From Incurvaria masculella (taxonomy: Eukaryota > Arthropoda > Insecta > Lepidoptera > Incurvariidae): a stretch of DNA of 64,000 bases. The stretch covers positions 29,895,021 through 29,959,020 of the forward strand of contig OX335642.1 in NCBI GenBank assembly GCA_946894095.1, in the 5' to 3' direction. The translations under genes were made by a program, and so were the position numbers. Position 1 is the stretch's first letter. Each line of letters begins with the position of its first letter. The notes beneath the pieces were generated by a model. It was not told the origin of the DNA. It searched no databases and worked only from the letters and a program-made list of their open reading frames with translations. Of this stretch, positions 54,944 to 64,000 are shown piece by piece.

Positions 54944-55430
54944 TTGGGTCCCCTAATACGAACGACGACACTGAGAAGTGTTACACGCACTGACTCTAAG
55001 GCCGGCAAAAAACAAGGTTCGTTACGGTACCTAGTGGTGATGATGCCTGGAGCACGTGGTTGGGCGGCGAATGGCGCCTGCCCCCGCGTGGCGAAGTACG
55101 AGCGGCTGGGTCCACTCAACTGTGGACTCACCGCACCACAGGGCGAGTCGATGGAGGACCCCACTCGAGCTCAGGGGTGATAGAGCGCCTGGAGCACGGG
55201 GTGGGCACCGAAGAGACGGAGGGTGCGGTTGTGCTTCACCGAGCCAGCCCAAACGCGGCGACGGCGAGACCCCGGCTCGCTACTGGCGTTACTCGCGGCG
55301 GTCTGTGGCGGCCAGATGTCCTCGCGCCGTGGACGGACGACGTGGCAAACAACAAGATGGCTGCCGTCGTGGTCCTCTCCTATTGGCTCTGTAGGATCGC
55401 CTGACGTTCGCTAGGCGCGCGCGCATGAGG
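54944..55430. other. GC-rich, CpG-rich island
   Basis: About 480 bases of GC-rich sequence ('gcctgcccccgcgtggcgaa', 'ctaggcgcgcgcgcatgag') in AT-rich surroundings. Overlapping open frames on both strands reflect GC bias, not coding. 'caagatggctgccg' resembles a YY1/Pho-type site. Candidates are an unmethylated promoter, an LTR of an unrecognised retrotransposon, or an insertion. Confidence 0.45.
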
Positions 55431-55710
55431 GAGACAGCATCTTTGAATTGCTGAGTGGTAGAAAGATATGGTACTAATGTTCGTGGTTTGTTGTTTTGTT
55501 TCTAGAAGAATTTCGACCGTTGGTTCCTTGAAACGTGTATTTTTCCATTATGTACATAACTATAAATGTCCATTGTGCGTATGTGTAGGCACTGACATCG
55601 TTCTGAAGGCTACCGTAAGTGTAGTCCAAGAAATATATGACATAAAGATATTGATATTGCCTAAAAATTAAAGTAATAAAGTAACGTATGTTACAACATT
55701 TGGCTCATCT

Positions 55711-55995
55711 TCAGGTGAGCTCCCGTGTCCAGCACCTGGACTGCAGAGGCAATTTATCTTTTACAGAGCGTACCATGTGGGAGACTTTTCGGTACGGTTT
55801 AAAAACTGTACCGATACTGAGTTTTTTCAGTTTTCTACCGATGATGTCCGTCACCCCCCGCAGGTAAGGTAAGAACGCTCTTTGTCTTTCCACGGTGAAC
55901 ATTGGCTGAAATCTCAGTTTTGGTTGTTCCAGAGCCTTTTTGCTGTATCCATTTTCCTTAAGTACTTGCACTACAAAATCTTTATGGCTTTGCAT
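55711..55995 (-). pseudogene. Penelope linker region, inverted
   Basis: 94 codons: QSHKDFVVQVLKENGYSKK through VFKPYRKVSHMVRSVKDKLP. In Penelope-type proteins this stretch lies between the reverse transcriptase and the GIY-YIG domain. Its frame ends where it would be expected to enter the GIY-YIG domain. Here it runs instead into 3'-end sequence, because the segment is inverted. Confidence 0.7.
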
Positions 55996-56530
55996 GTATA
56001 CAAAATTCCGTGTAGTTGTGGTAAGTCATACATTGGGCAGACAAAAAGAAGCGTAGCGACCCGCATTTTGGAACATATCAGGGCAGTCAAGAAACTGCAT
56101 TCCAACAAGTCAGCAGTGTGTGAGCACATGGATTCAGGTACAGGAACCACTGGATTAGGTTCGATCAGGTGGAAATTCTGACGGCTGAAACACGACACAT
56201 TCCTCGCATCGTAAGTGAGTCTATTGAAATCGCCAAGCACGAAAACTTTAATCGAGAAGACTCGTTTAAGTTATCTCCCATGTGGAATCCGGTACTTGCT
56301 CCCCTAAACATCCGGAAGGCAAAGGCGTGCAGTGAAAGTCAAGATACGTTAGCGCCTTTTCCCTTTCCTTGGAGCTCCGGAACGCAGCCGCTCAAGACTT
56401 TCAAACTACCCACAACTACAATCTTCGCCAACGGCGGAATACGTCAAATTTACAGTTCCCCGTTGGCCGCCGCTGGACACGCGAGCTCACATGAAGATGA
56501 GCCAAATGTTTGGCTCGAAATGTCGCGCTC
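55996..56530 (+). pseudogene. Penelope GIY-YIG endonuclease domain, frameshifted
   Basis: VYKIPCSCGKSYIGQTKRSV, then ATRILEHIRAVKKLHSNKSA and VCEHMDSG show the Cys pair of the CPC-like motif, the YIG core and the catalytic Arg/His region. A shift near 56,140 moves to the frame of 56,169-56,549 (EILTAETRHIPRIVSESIEI, NFNREDSFKLSPMWNP). The endonuclease nicks DNA for target-primed insertion in the family. This copy is dead. Confidence 0.8.
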
Positions 56531-56789
56531 CGCACAAATCATGCCGTGAGTAGAGTGCCGTTTAATCTTTTTAAATGATATCAATTAATGATCATGTTCA
56601 TATCAGCTGATAGGTCTTTTGATTTTCTGCCCCCAACGATGAGTGATAAAAACCCTTTTATGAAATCTTCACAGAGGATGTTAAATTCATTGAATCGCTT
56701 ACAAAAAACAATGGATGGGATTCTTCACTCATTATTCGTTATTGATATTGGCCCTGGTTCGTTTATTACACATCCGTATTATCCATACT

Positions 56790-57005
56790 AATATTATAAA
56801 TCTGACAGTAACTCTGTATGTCTGTTACATTTTGACGAATAAGCCGCTGAACCAATTTTGGTGAAATTTTCATGATTTATTACCTTCAGTGGCGATAATT
56901 AAAATAAAGGAGGTGAAAAAGGGATAAAAATTTGTATGGGGAACTCATTTAACGTAAAATAGTTTCATATAAATCTCAAAAATGTAGCTGACTTAAAAAA
57001 TCTCG
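56790..57005. mobile_element. RTE-like non-coding repeat
   Basis: 'tactaatattataaatctga', 'ccgctgaaccaattttggtg' and 'tatggggaactcatttaacg' match 14,012-14,262 and 58,215-58,480. Confidence 0.5.
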
Positions 57006-57711
57006 TTTTAAATAAAGCTAATGTTTACTAATGCAATGTGTTTGTCCTCCCCACCTATATATGTGGTCTTTTTTCCGGAGTCATCCTAAGCTCATTAAGA
57101 GATCAAGCATGAAACAATGACAGATTGTGATCACGTGTTCATGAAAATCGACGTCCCCAACACACGGGTATCATCTTGGATTAAAGAGTAAACATAATGA
57201 CGCACTTGCAGCTCAATTCCGGAGCCTCTCCCGTCAGACATTATATAGATAAGGAGATCTTTACTCTGTGATACCAATGCCAAGATAACGTCTTTCTTGG
57301 TTAATTTCAATTACGCACTCTCCATTATTTTTGGCCTAGACATTGTTTTGATTCCGCGTGCACGCATCAGCGGAGTTGTAGGCAGAGAACCATATGGTTT
57401 GATCACAGCATCCTCTTGTCAGTTCGTCTAGAGAGAACATCTGCTCATTGCACTACTAGTTGCGGTACCCGGCTCCGGTCGGATTAATGTCGGGCTGAAA
57501 TATTTCATGGATAAAAAGTTGCCCAAAGGCCTGGTTCAAAAGGCTGGTCCAGGACAATGTATCCATCTACCAAATTTTATTAAGATCGTAAGAGTTCATG
57601 AGCAACATTAAATCATTTCCATTTAGAGCTTCGGAATAATTTGGTGGCAATGAAAGAAAATTAAAGCATGTGTCGCCAGAACTTTTCTGCACTTGCACTC
57701 CAATATTACAA
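57006..57711. other. No gene recognised
   Basis: Contains one isolated 'ggtacccggctccggtcgg' repeat edge at 57,465. Otherwise nothing is supported. Confidence 0.35.
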
Positions 57712-57835
57712 CTTAGTAAGTAAGTACCGAAGGGATCTTAACGTGGACTTCAAACCACAGCCGGCCTCAATATCGAAAACGGTAACCCATCCCGAACCTG
57801 ACTACTCCCAGAGATGCTAAACGTTGATCAAATAC
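57712..57835 (-). mobile_element. 5S-headed SINE head remnant
   Basis: Minus strand: 'ttaacgtggacttcaaacca', 'cggtaacccatcccgaac' and 'cagagatgctaaacg' are degenerate forms of the 5S-derived head and adjacent body at 44,860-44,990. The body is lost. Confidence 0.55.
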
Positions 57836-57876
57836 ACAAAGAAATCGGGTGAGTGGTTGGCAAGTTATAAGAAATA

Positions 57877-58480
57877 GCTGAGGTACCCGGGTCCGCTCAG
57901 GTCAATGTCGTTTTGGAATGATGGCGGGCCGAATTATTTCCTGGACATTAGGCAGCTCGTGGTCTAGGGGCTAGAGGACTTCCCTTTCATGCAAGAGGTC
58001 TGGGTTCAAATGCTCGCTCCGGTAATGCACCGCTTTCTTTCTCTTTCTGAGTTGGATAAGTGCATTTCGTTACAAATGCGAGCTGGGCCATGGATCGGAA
58101 CCCATTTATAACTGTAGGTCCCTGTCCCGTACTAAGTGGTAGGGTCAAGCCCGCCCGGGTTGGTACCAGCGCATTGGATGAAACTATGATTGAAAATATC
58201 CGTGTTTTCCATTACAAATGCGAAAGTTGGGAGCGTCTGTTAAGTTTTCCCGTCTAAACCGCTGAACCAATTATGATAAAATTTGGTACACTAATTTTAA
58301 ACTACAATTTTGGTGAGAGATTCTGGACCTTGGGAAAGGACATAGGCTACCTTTCGTGGCAAAAATTAAAAATTCAAAAGGGGTTGAATGTTCGTATGGA
58401 GAACTCATATAACATAAAATGTTAGGTACATCCCGACATCAGTCCGAAACGGAGCCGAGCGGAGCCGGGTACCTCAGTTA
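57877..58480. mobile_element. RTE-like repeat ends flanking a SINE
   Basis: 'agctgaggtacccgggtccg' at the left and 'gccgggtacctcagtt' at the right are inverted copies of the same edge. The right part (58,215-58,480) matches 14,012-14,262. A SINE-A copy occupies the middle. Either two oppositely oriented copies or one inverted element was invaded. Confidence 0.5.
57950..58212 (+). mobile_element. SINE-A, tRNA-headed, 3'-truncated
   Basis: Head 'gcagctcgtggtctaggggc' with B-box 'tgggttcaaatgc', then 'ggataagtgcatttcgttac', 'cccgcccgggttggtacc' and 'atccgtgttttcca'. It stops before the tail, at the junction with the next repeat. Confidence 0.7.
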
Positions 58481-58654
58481 TCATGTTCATAAATTATAGC
58501 CCATATGTCATTCTGGTGTATAATATATAATATTGTAGAGAATATATGAAAAGATGTATGTCTCTGGATGAAGTATAATAGGTGAGCTGTGATCGTATCG
58601 TAAGGCATTCTATCATCTCTGCCTGCCCCTCCGAGAAAGCGACGTGAATTTATG

Positions 58655-58677
58655 TATTTATATATATATATATATAT
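58655..58677. repeat. (TA)n microsatellite
   Basis: 'tatatatatatatatatat' run between two unremarkable AT-rich stretches. Confidence 0.7.
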
Positions 58678-58680
58678 TAA

Positions 58681-59424
58681 GATGCACCAACTGGAAAAAA
58701 GAAGCTAATTTTTAATGGCTGAACAGATGTCCATCAAAGAACACTCCAGGTTAACGTATCCTTTCAATAAAAAACATCTATATTAAATTTAATAAACCCG
58801 CAACCCTTTATTGTAATAAATATATAAAACTCATACAATTACTCTCATTCTTTACTCATAAATATCGGTATGCATTTAAAATAAAAGGTGCAGCAAATGT
58901 GAGTCAGTAAAGATGAAGTAAACGTGTTGAGACCTCTGTCATTTAACGATTTTAAAGAGTGATTTAATCAATTTTTTTTTGTTATAAAGCGAATATTCCA
59001 TAAGCATTGATCTAGGTCTCTGGACACATGTATCCAGTAAAGACTCCTCATAATACTTCTATGCTGTAAATCATATGTCTGTACAAAATTTTACATCATA
59101 ACAGCGTGCAAATGAAACCTATAAATCTTATAAAATGACGACATTCACTTCTATTTTGCGTGCTGACTCTAATTGCCAAGTAAATGGTCCCAATGTTGCG
59201 GGCGAAAATTCAGATAAGAATATTTCAGAGCAAATAAGTCAAAGCACGAAATAAAAAAAACGCTTGGTTGTTAGCATAATGCATTACATGTTAAGAGGTA
59301 TTTCTTAAAAATATATCCGCACTTTTTCCTAACAACGACCAATATATTTCTCAATTTTTTTAAAGATAAAGGATGAATGCGCCAAATGGTCAGTGATTTC
59401 CATCAAGGCCAACGAATACTTGCA
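58681..59424. other. No gene recognised
   Basis: AT-rich with no open frame or repeat that I can support. Confidence 0.4.
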
Positions 59425-59535
59425 CTTAAAGGGAAGGTCCTGGGATAGCACCTAACTTCTTCTGGAATGCGGTGTATTGGGCTAATATCATGACGGTGGG
59501 CGTGGTGTCATCCATTCGTGTCCAGCTACATAAAC
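59425..59535 (+). mobile_element. SINE-A tail fragment
   Basis: 'aaagggaaggtcctgggat', 'gggctaatatcatgacggt' and 'gtccagctacataaaca'. Head and body are absent. Confidence 0.65.
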
Positions 59536-60261
59536 ACCTTAAACAATGCTCTAACTCTAATTATTAAAATTACCTCTCATTTATCAAAAAGTCTGAGACA
59601 CTTTAACTTAAAAATTTAATTAAAATGTCGATATATGTGTTTCACCCCATAACAAGCAAAACCTGTAATGTATTATTATATTGAAAATGAATATAAAATA
59701 TTAACATAATATGTTGTTGTGTAACTGTATGATTGTATTGTATTTATTAATAAAACATGTTTAGTTTATGCAATTATGCGTAGTATTGAACAGATAGGAG
59801 ATAGGAGATTTTTTTTTAGAGAAATATAAATAAGTAAGGAAGTGGTCCTATAGGACCGCATTGTGCCAACGATTTGTTCAACTAGGTAATAGAGCTTCAA
59901 TCTCAATTCATTTGATGTATGCAAATTAAGATGGAACAGTCATCTTAAGCGTTCCTCGTTCATCTAAGAAGCGACAAGGTCGTAGATTCTCAGATAACAC
60001 TCGTTCGGTGAGATGTTAGCACGTCGTTTGAAAGTTCTTTAATTTTTTTGTGAACTGTTAAATTATGGAATCGATCATTTTCTCATAAAAAATTATCATG
60101 TTATAAAGTGGATTGCTTGAAAAAAAAAAACATATTTATTTAACATTATAATATGTAGTGGCATAATTATTTTAAAACACGATGCTTTTATTGCATTAAA
60201 CTCTGGACAAAAACCTGTGTTAAAAGGGTTAAAGCAAAATCAAACTGCAAATAAATAAATC
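59536..60261 (+). other. Upstream region of the Kir gene
   Basis: AT-rich with no TATA box or initiator I can assign confidently. The transcription start is probably further upstream or is a non-coding first exon not recognised here. Confidence 0.35.
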
Positions 60262-60779
60262 ATGGAAAAATCTAAATCTTTGGAACTAATAGATGGTATC
60301 TGCAATGAATGTATAGAGTTTTTGAATGCTTCGGATTCCATAAGTAATCACATTATCGCTCAAGGTAAAACCACTTGTGATATTAATAATGACATATTCC
60401 TGGATTTTCAAAAACAAAAAAGTAATTCAATAACATCAATAAAAATAGATATACCGAATGAGGTTGACAATCAAGACGCCCAGAATGACCAAATCGAAAA
60501 TAAAGTTATCAAAGACGATACAAACCGAAATGTCATAAACTCAAATGAAACAGAAATTAAAGCAAGTGATAATGCATGTGAAGTGAAAAATAATCATGAT
60601 AATCTCCACGACACTTACAAGGTAAATGAAGAAGAGCTAGAAGCGGATTACGAGGAGATCCGATCTAAGAGACTGCGCAAACTCTCACGTCAATTACCAA
60701 GAATAGTCATCACATCAAGTGATGGTAATAAGTTGAATCCTCATTTTATTGAGAAAACCTCCACGGACAGATGGGTCAG
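60262..60779 (+). CDS. Kir gene exon 1: long N-terminal extension
   Basis: 518 bases, donor 'gggtcag|gtgagt', phase 2. Starts 'ataaatcatgg', a good insect start context. Encodes MEKSKSLELIDGICNECIEF, an Asn-rich segment, then EELEADYEEIRSKRLRKLSR, LPRIVITSSDGNKLNPHFIE and TDRWV. The final 45 residues look structured and may join the cytoplasmic N-terminal domain. Confidence 0.8.
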
Positions 60780-63139
60780 GTGAGTAAAACAAAAACGGTA
60801 TTGATTTTTTTATATAACTAGGCATGGATAGCTAATAATACCGAACCGACCGTCACGATATTAGCCTACACACTACATGTGAATTTAGTGCCATGCCAGC
60901 ACAATCCTAATATTGCACGGCTAGGTACATTGAACTGGATGGGAAAAACGGACAATTTTCATTGGCGCTTTGAACATCTTTCATTTAATGCGATTATATC
61001 AACCCGGGCCGGATATACCACCTAGTAACGACAGTGTTACGTGGAATCTAAGCCACGACCAGCCTTAACGGTTTCAAAATGTCACTCATCTAGAACCCAA
61101 CCGGGCTCAGAATTGCTTTACCCAGCTTATCGAACGGCAGGGCGTCGCGCCACGGGGCTACCGAGGCTGATACTCAATAATGTTATTAAGTAATGATTAC
61201 ACGAACTATTTATACGTTAGTCGTCTAGATTTGTATTATACTTTCAGAGTTCAACCTCCTAGAACCAAGCGCCGAGTAACCAAGGAAGGCAATGAGAATG
61301 TTGCTCTCATATCTAACATCCCTTTTGAAAAGATGCGACTGCTTAACGACGCTTTTCACACGCTGGTGAGCAATCATGCATTCATATTAATCATTTTAAT
61401 ACCAAACTCTACACTAACCGCAAACGCACGGTGTACAGAAACACGTAGTCAAAAGAATTCTGTTTTTCTTTCAGTTAAGTGCAGATTTTCTCAGTCACCT
61501 TGATTTCGAAAATCAACAAATTTCATACTCCCAATACATTTTTGTGACTAGGAACATGGAGATGATAAAAATCCTTGTTCTTTACATTAAAGTCGTAGAA
61601 TGAAAGAGGTTCGACTTCGAGTATAAAATATACCGCGAATAGACGCGGCATAAAGGGCCGCGTTCGCCCATTTGGAGAAATGTGCGCGCCTACCTGCTGT
61701 CTATAATTTTCCAAAATTACCAACCCAACTTAAGCGTGCGACTATGTGTGCATACACATAGTCGCAGACGTATTGGTGTGAGTGGAAACTTAATTGGCGA
61801 ATGCATATTGAGAGCACAGCGCATAGTGGCGATGTTTGGACTGAGTGGCTTACGTCTCACTGACGCCTAACCATACAATCATATATACACACTTTGTCCG
61901 TAATGAAGATTGGGGATATCAACCACATGCCCCTTCTCCTTCTTTTCTCCTTTGTGGTCATAACGCATTCCAGTCATATTTTGTCCATGCATGTCCATTT
62001 GTGTTAGCAAGGACATATTTGTCCACGCAGCCGCGACCATAACGCTCGCATAACACCTTTCCTTCCTTTATATTTCAATCGCAATAAATAATTTATTTTG
62101 TAGCTGCTAGATATTAATATATTGTGTCTTGTTTAGATCAATCTCCGCTGGCGTTGGATCGTTATTGGTACAGTACTTGTACATTTCGGAATCTGGTTCG
62201 TGTTTGCGGTGTTCTGGTAATTTGTTTTTTATGAATACTGATAAAGGTTTTGACATTATCTTATTACTATTCTATATTTTTATTAAAGTTGGAACCATTT
62301 CAATTGAAATGGTGCGTTTGTCTTAAAATCCTGTTAATTAAAAATGGGTTGTTGAACAACACCCCGGTTTCGTTTATGTATCCACTCTTCTGTAACCTAT
62401 TATGGATTCTTGATGTCTTCAATATACTTTATTTAAAACTATTTTAAGATGATTCTCATTGAACTGGACATGAATAGCTAATAACCAACAGTCATGCTGT
62501 TATCCCAACACAGCGCATTCCCGAAGTAATTTGGTGCCATCTAAGAGCGTTCCCTTTATGAGCACGGCTACATTGAACTGGATAAAAATTTCATAAGTTC
62601 CATTACTACCTCAACTATATTACATCCGATGCGACGTTACCGACCAGCCACCTTGTAGCGAAGAGGATTCGCCTTCATAAAGTCCAAAAACGCAGAACAT
62701 CCAAAAGTATGTATTTTTCGTGTGTTTTATTAAATGCATGTAATCTATATGAAAATAACCTATATATGTTAGGTAATTATATTTGATAATATATAATAAA
62801 ATATATAATTGAAAATATCCGTATTCATGAGTGTGCTGGACTGTATGGGTTTTGGACCTTGTTGAGGGAGTATACTTTATCATGGATTTCAAACCATGGA
62901 GCAGCTCATTCGTGATGAAAAAGAGAGTGGTGCTAGCTCGAGGCGACCCATAAACCCAATCAAACCCACGAATTTTCGAATGAGAGATGGGGCACCGTAA
63001 TCAGAACACCATTGACTATTGCAGGTACATAGCTGCGCTTGCGCACAATGACTTCGACACCGTCAACCCTCCGGAACATCGCTGCATCACCGGTGGCACA
63101 GACTTCCTCAATATCTTTCTCGCCTCGGTCGAAGCTCAG
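60262..63139 (+). CDS. Inward-rectifier potassium (Kir) channel, first four coding exons
   Basis: Exons 60262-60779, 61248-61365, 62137-62216 and 63025-63139, GT-AG with phases 2, 0, 2, 0. They give 277 residues; the gene continues past the window. Residues 1-160 are an Asn/Asp/Lys-rich extension not typical of short-N-terminus Kir proteins. The Kir core follows: KRRVTKEGNENVALISNIPF, then FHTLINLRWRWIVIGTVLVH (RWRW before M1), M1 to about FGIWFVFAVFWYIAAL, and the turret and pore helix CITGGTDFLNIFLASVEAQ. The next exon should begin with the TIG[YF]G filter. It forms a tetrameric K+ pore gated by lipid or polyamines in the family. Which insect Irk paralog it is cannot be told. Confidence 0.85.
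60815..61168 (-). mobile_element. SINE-A body with 5S-derived head, diverged (Kir intron 1)
   Basis: Minus strand: tail 'ggcatggatagctaataat', body 'cattgaactggatgggaaaa', head 'ccgggctcagaattgcttta' and 'gcgccacggggctaccgagg'. Older than the 13,058 and 44,664 copies. Confidence 0.75.
61248..61365 (+). CDS. Kir gene exon 2: cytoplasmic N-terminus before M1
   Basis: 118 bases, acceptor 'attatactttcag', donor 'acacgctg|gtgagc'. Encodes VQPPRTKRRVTKEGNENVAL and ISNIPFEKMRLLNDAFHTL. The (R)RVxxKxGxxNV pattern and the F..(I/A)FHTL slide helix are Kir hallmarks. Confidence 0.85.
61366..62136 (+). other. Kir intron 2
   Basis: No gene. Contains the hairpin at 61,738-61,765. Open frames on both strands are short and unsupported. 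Confidence 0.4.
61738..61765. repeat. 12-bp-arm hairpin
   Basis: 'gcgactatgtgt' and 'acacatagtcgc' around a GCAT centre. A perfect short hairpin of unknown meaning. Confidence 0.6.
62137..62216 (+). CDS. Kir gene exon 3: M1 helix
   Basis: 80 bases, acceptor 'gtgtcttgtttag', donor 'gtgttctg|gtaatt'. Encodes INLRWRWIVIGTVLVHFGIW and FVFAVF(W). RWRW then a hydrophobic helix is the standard start of Kir M1. Confidence 0.85.
62458..62660 (-). mobile_element. SINE-A body and tail (Kir intron 3)
   Basis: Minus strand: 'ggacatgaatagctaataac', 'gcattcccgaagtaatttgg', 'atgagcacggctacattgaa' and 'catccgatgcgacg'. The head is absent here; 62,870-62,950 may be its separated 5' part. Confidence 0.65.
62870..62950 (-). 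mobile_element. SINE-A 5' body fragment
   Basis: 'catggatttcaaaccatgga' and 'gcagctcattcgtgatgaaa' are reverse-strand head-proximal body. The 210-bp gap from 62,660 contains AT-rich sequence that may be an insertion into the SINE. Confidence 0.5.
63025..63139 (+). CDS. Kir gene exon 4: turret and pore helix
   Basis: 115 bases, acceptor 'attgactattgcag', donor 'gctcag|gtaaaa', phase 0. Encodes YIAALAHNDFDTVNPPEHRC, ITGGTDFLNIFLASVEAQ. The Cys before the pore helix matches the conserved extracellular Kir cysteine. The helix F(L)..F..S.E.Q normally leads into TIGYG. The usual ET of 'SIETQ' is EA here. Confidence 0.85.
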
Positions 63140-64000
63140 GTAAAACTTTTCGAAAGTAGTGTTTGTATGACTACGAGACACGAGGCAGCCATTGCTCCAT
63201 GGCTGGTTTGGCGGTAAAGTAATATACTCCCGAAATTATTTGCACACAAACCCTCCAATATGTCTGCGATTATATTTGTGTGTGGCACGAACGTTTAAGT
63301 TGGTTGGAAAATCCTCGACAGCGCGTCTCATAGTAGGCGCGTTTAGTTTTTCATGTTATGGGCAAAATTCAAACTGTTAATTTTTTCCACTAGCAATAAT
63401 GGAATCCACTGTATAAATTGAAATTTGAAACGATTTACAAGAAACTTGCTCTATATTTGCACAATAAAAAAAATCTTAAAAAACAATTTAAGAGTGTAAC
63501 AAAGCAACACATGCTTATGCATATTTTAGAAATGTATAAAAATATGTACAAACTTATCATGTCTTCTTTCCCCCAATGCGATGGTACCAACTCGCCAGGA
63601 TTTAATCCTACCACCTAGTGGAGATCCCTCTAGAATTGACATGGATTCCGAAACATGACGCAGCTCTCATTCTAACCGAAAAGCATTTATTCAACTCAGA
63701 AAGAAGTAAGGACGACTTAGCCCTACATATCGACCCACGCAAACTTGCCAACAACATATTTCCTGATGACTTCAAATTGAGGTCGGACAGAATTCACAAA
63801 ATCATTTCTCAATTGGGTGTTCTTTTGCTACGGAAACTGTCACTTATGATAAACTCGTTCTAGTGAAAGAATTGAAACGCTGAATCAAGTAATTTTCTGG
63901 TCAGCTCGGGACTTGATTAAGACCGACGATTGCATTGGAAATTATGATCGAATCGACTAAATTAATCCCAAAGTGGATAGAGTCGTTAGTTATATTTGAA
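63140..64000 (+). other. Kir intron 4 (to window end)
   Basis: No exon carrying a TIG[YF]G filter is visible, so the next exon lies beyond 64,000. One SINE fragment is present. Confidence 0.5.
63560..63715 (-). mobile_element. SINE-A 5' body fragment
   Basis: 'caatgcgatggtaccaactc', 'aatcctaccacctagtgg' and 'catggattccgaaacatg' in reverse orientation. Tail and head are missing. Confidence 0.6.

Larger units (their letters stand above)
55695..56545. mobile_element. Penelope-like element fragment with inverted 5' segment
   Basis: The plus strand 55,996-56,545 carries a GIY-YIG domain and 3' end. The minus strand 55,711-55,995 carries the coding segment that normally precedes it. Both outer ends hold the same sequence in inverted form ('catttggctcatcttcaggt' at the left, 'catgaagatgagccaaatg' at the right). 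No reverse transcriptase remains. Confidence 0.8.
62217..63024 (+). other. Kir intron 3
   Basis: Holds two minus-strand SINE-A pieces (separate entries). Nothing else is supported. Confidence 0.5.

Noticed and set aside
55056..55404. Overlapping 112-114 codon ORFs in the GC-rich island
   Set aside because: Several frames on both strands are open at once because stops are rare in GC-rich DNA; no motif is recognisable.
55996..56181. Free-standing GIY-YIG homing endonuclease
   Set aside because: The upstream linker segment (inverted) and the downstream block match Penelope-like elements.

Overview
The window looks like AT-rich, repeat-laden insect nuclear DNA, probably from a moth or butterfly. 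The support is split genes with GT-AG introns, insect-type families (an inward-rectifier K+ channel, a DUF1295 reductase-like gene), and a repeat set typical of Lepidoptera: tRNA- and 5S-headed SINEs, a mariner fragment, CR1/Jockey-like LINE 3' ends, a Penelope-like remnant and many fold-back elements. The order-level call is an inference from repeat style; no database was searched.

Regions. (1) 1-29,400 holds no intact host gene. It is filled with SINE copies, LINE tails, fold-backs, a truncated mariner transposase (17,954-18,517, minus) nested in an older repeat, and a 748-bp TTAA-flanked inverted-repeat element inserted in a SINE (14,937-15,684). (2) 30,009-48,248 is a nine-exon plus-strand gene for an approximately 915-residue type I membrane protein: signal peptide, about 490 very acidic residues with a 43-residue tandem repeat, a cysteine-free CUB domain, a second ectodomain, one membrane helix, and a tail with a PPxY motif and two possible C-termini. 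(3) Intron 4 of that gene hosts an intronless DUF1295/steroid-5-alpha-reductase-like gene (41,049-42,005, same strand). It is followed in the same frame by a second open reading frame (42,180-42,761) ahead of an AATAAA. (4) 48,249-60,261 is again repeat-rich: a 5'-truncated LINE with a reverse transcriptase ORF (51,711-53,930, minus), paired MITEs, a GC-rich island (54,944-55,430) and a Penelope-like fragment with an inverted 5' segment (55,695-56,545). (5) 60,262-63,139 is the first four coding exons of an inward-rectifier potassium channel gene; the selectivity filter and cytoplasmic domain lie beyond the window.

The host genes show no shared pathway. Most of the window's story is the repeat landscape. 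One SINE body occurs with two unrelated Pol III heads. Several palindromic elements occur as pairs. A perfect 69-bp inverted repeat in intron 7 of the CUB gene carries the same motif as the Penelope-like 3' end. All exon coordinates are hand-derived from splice sites and reading phase.
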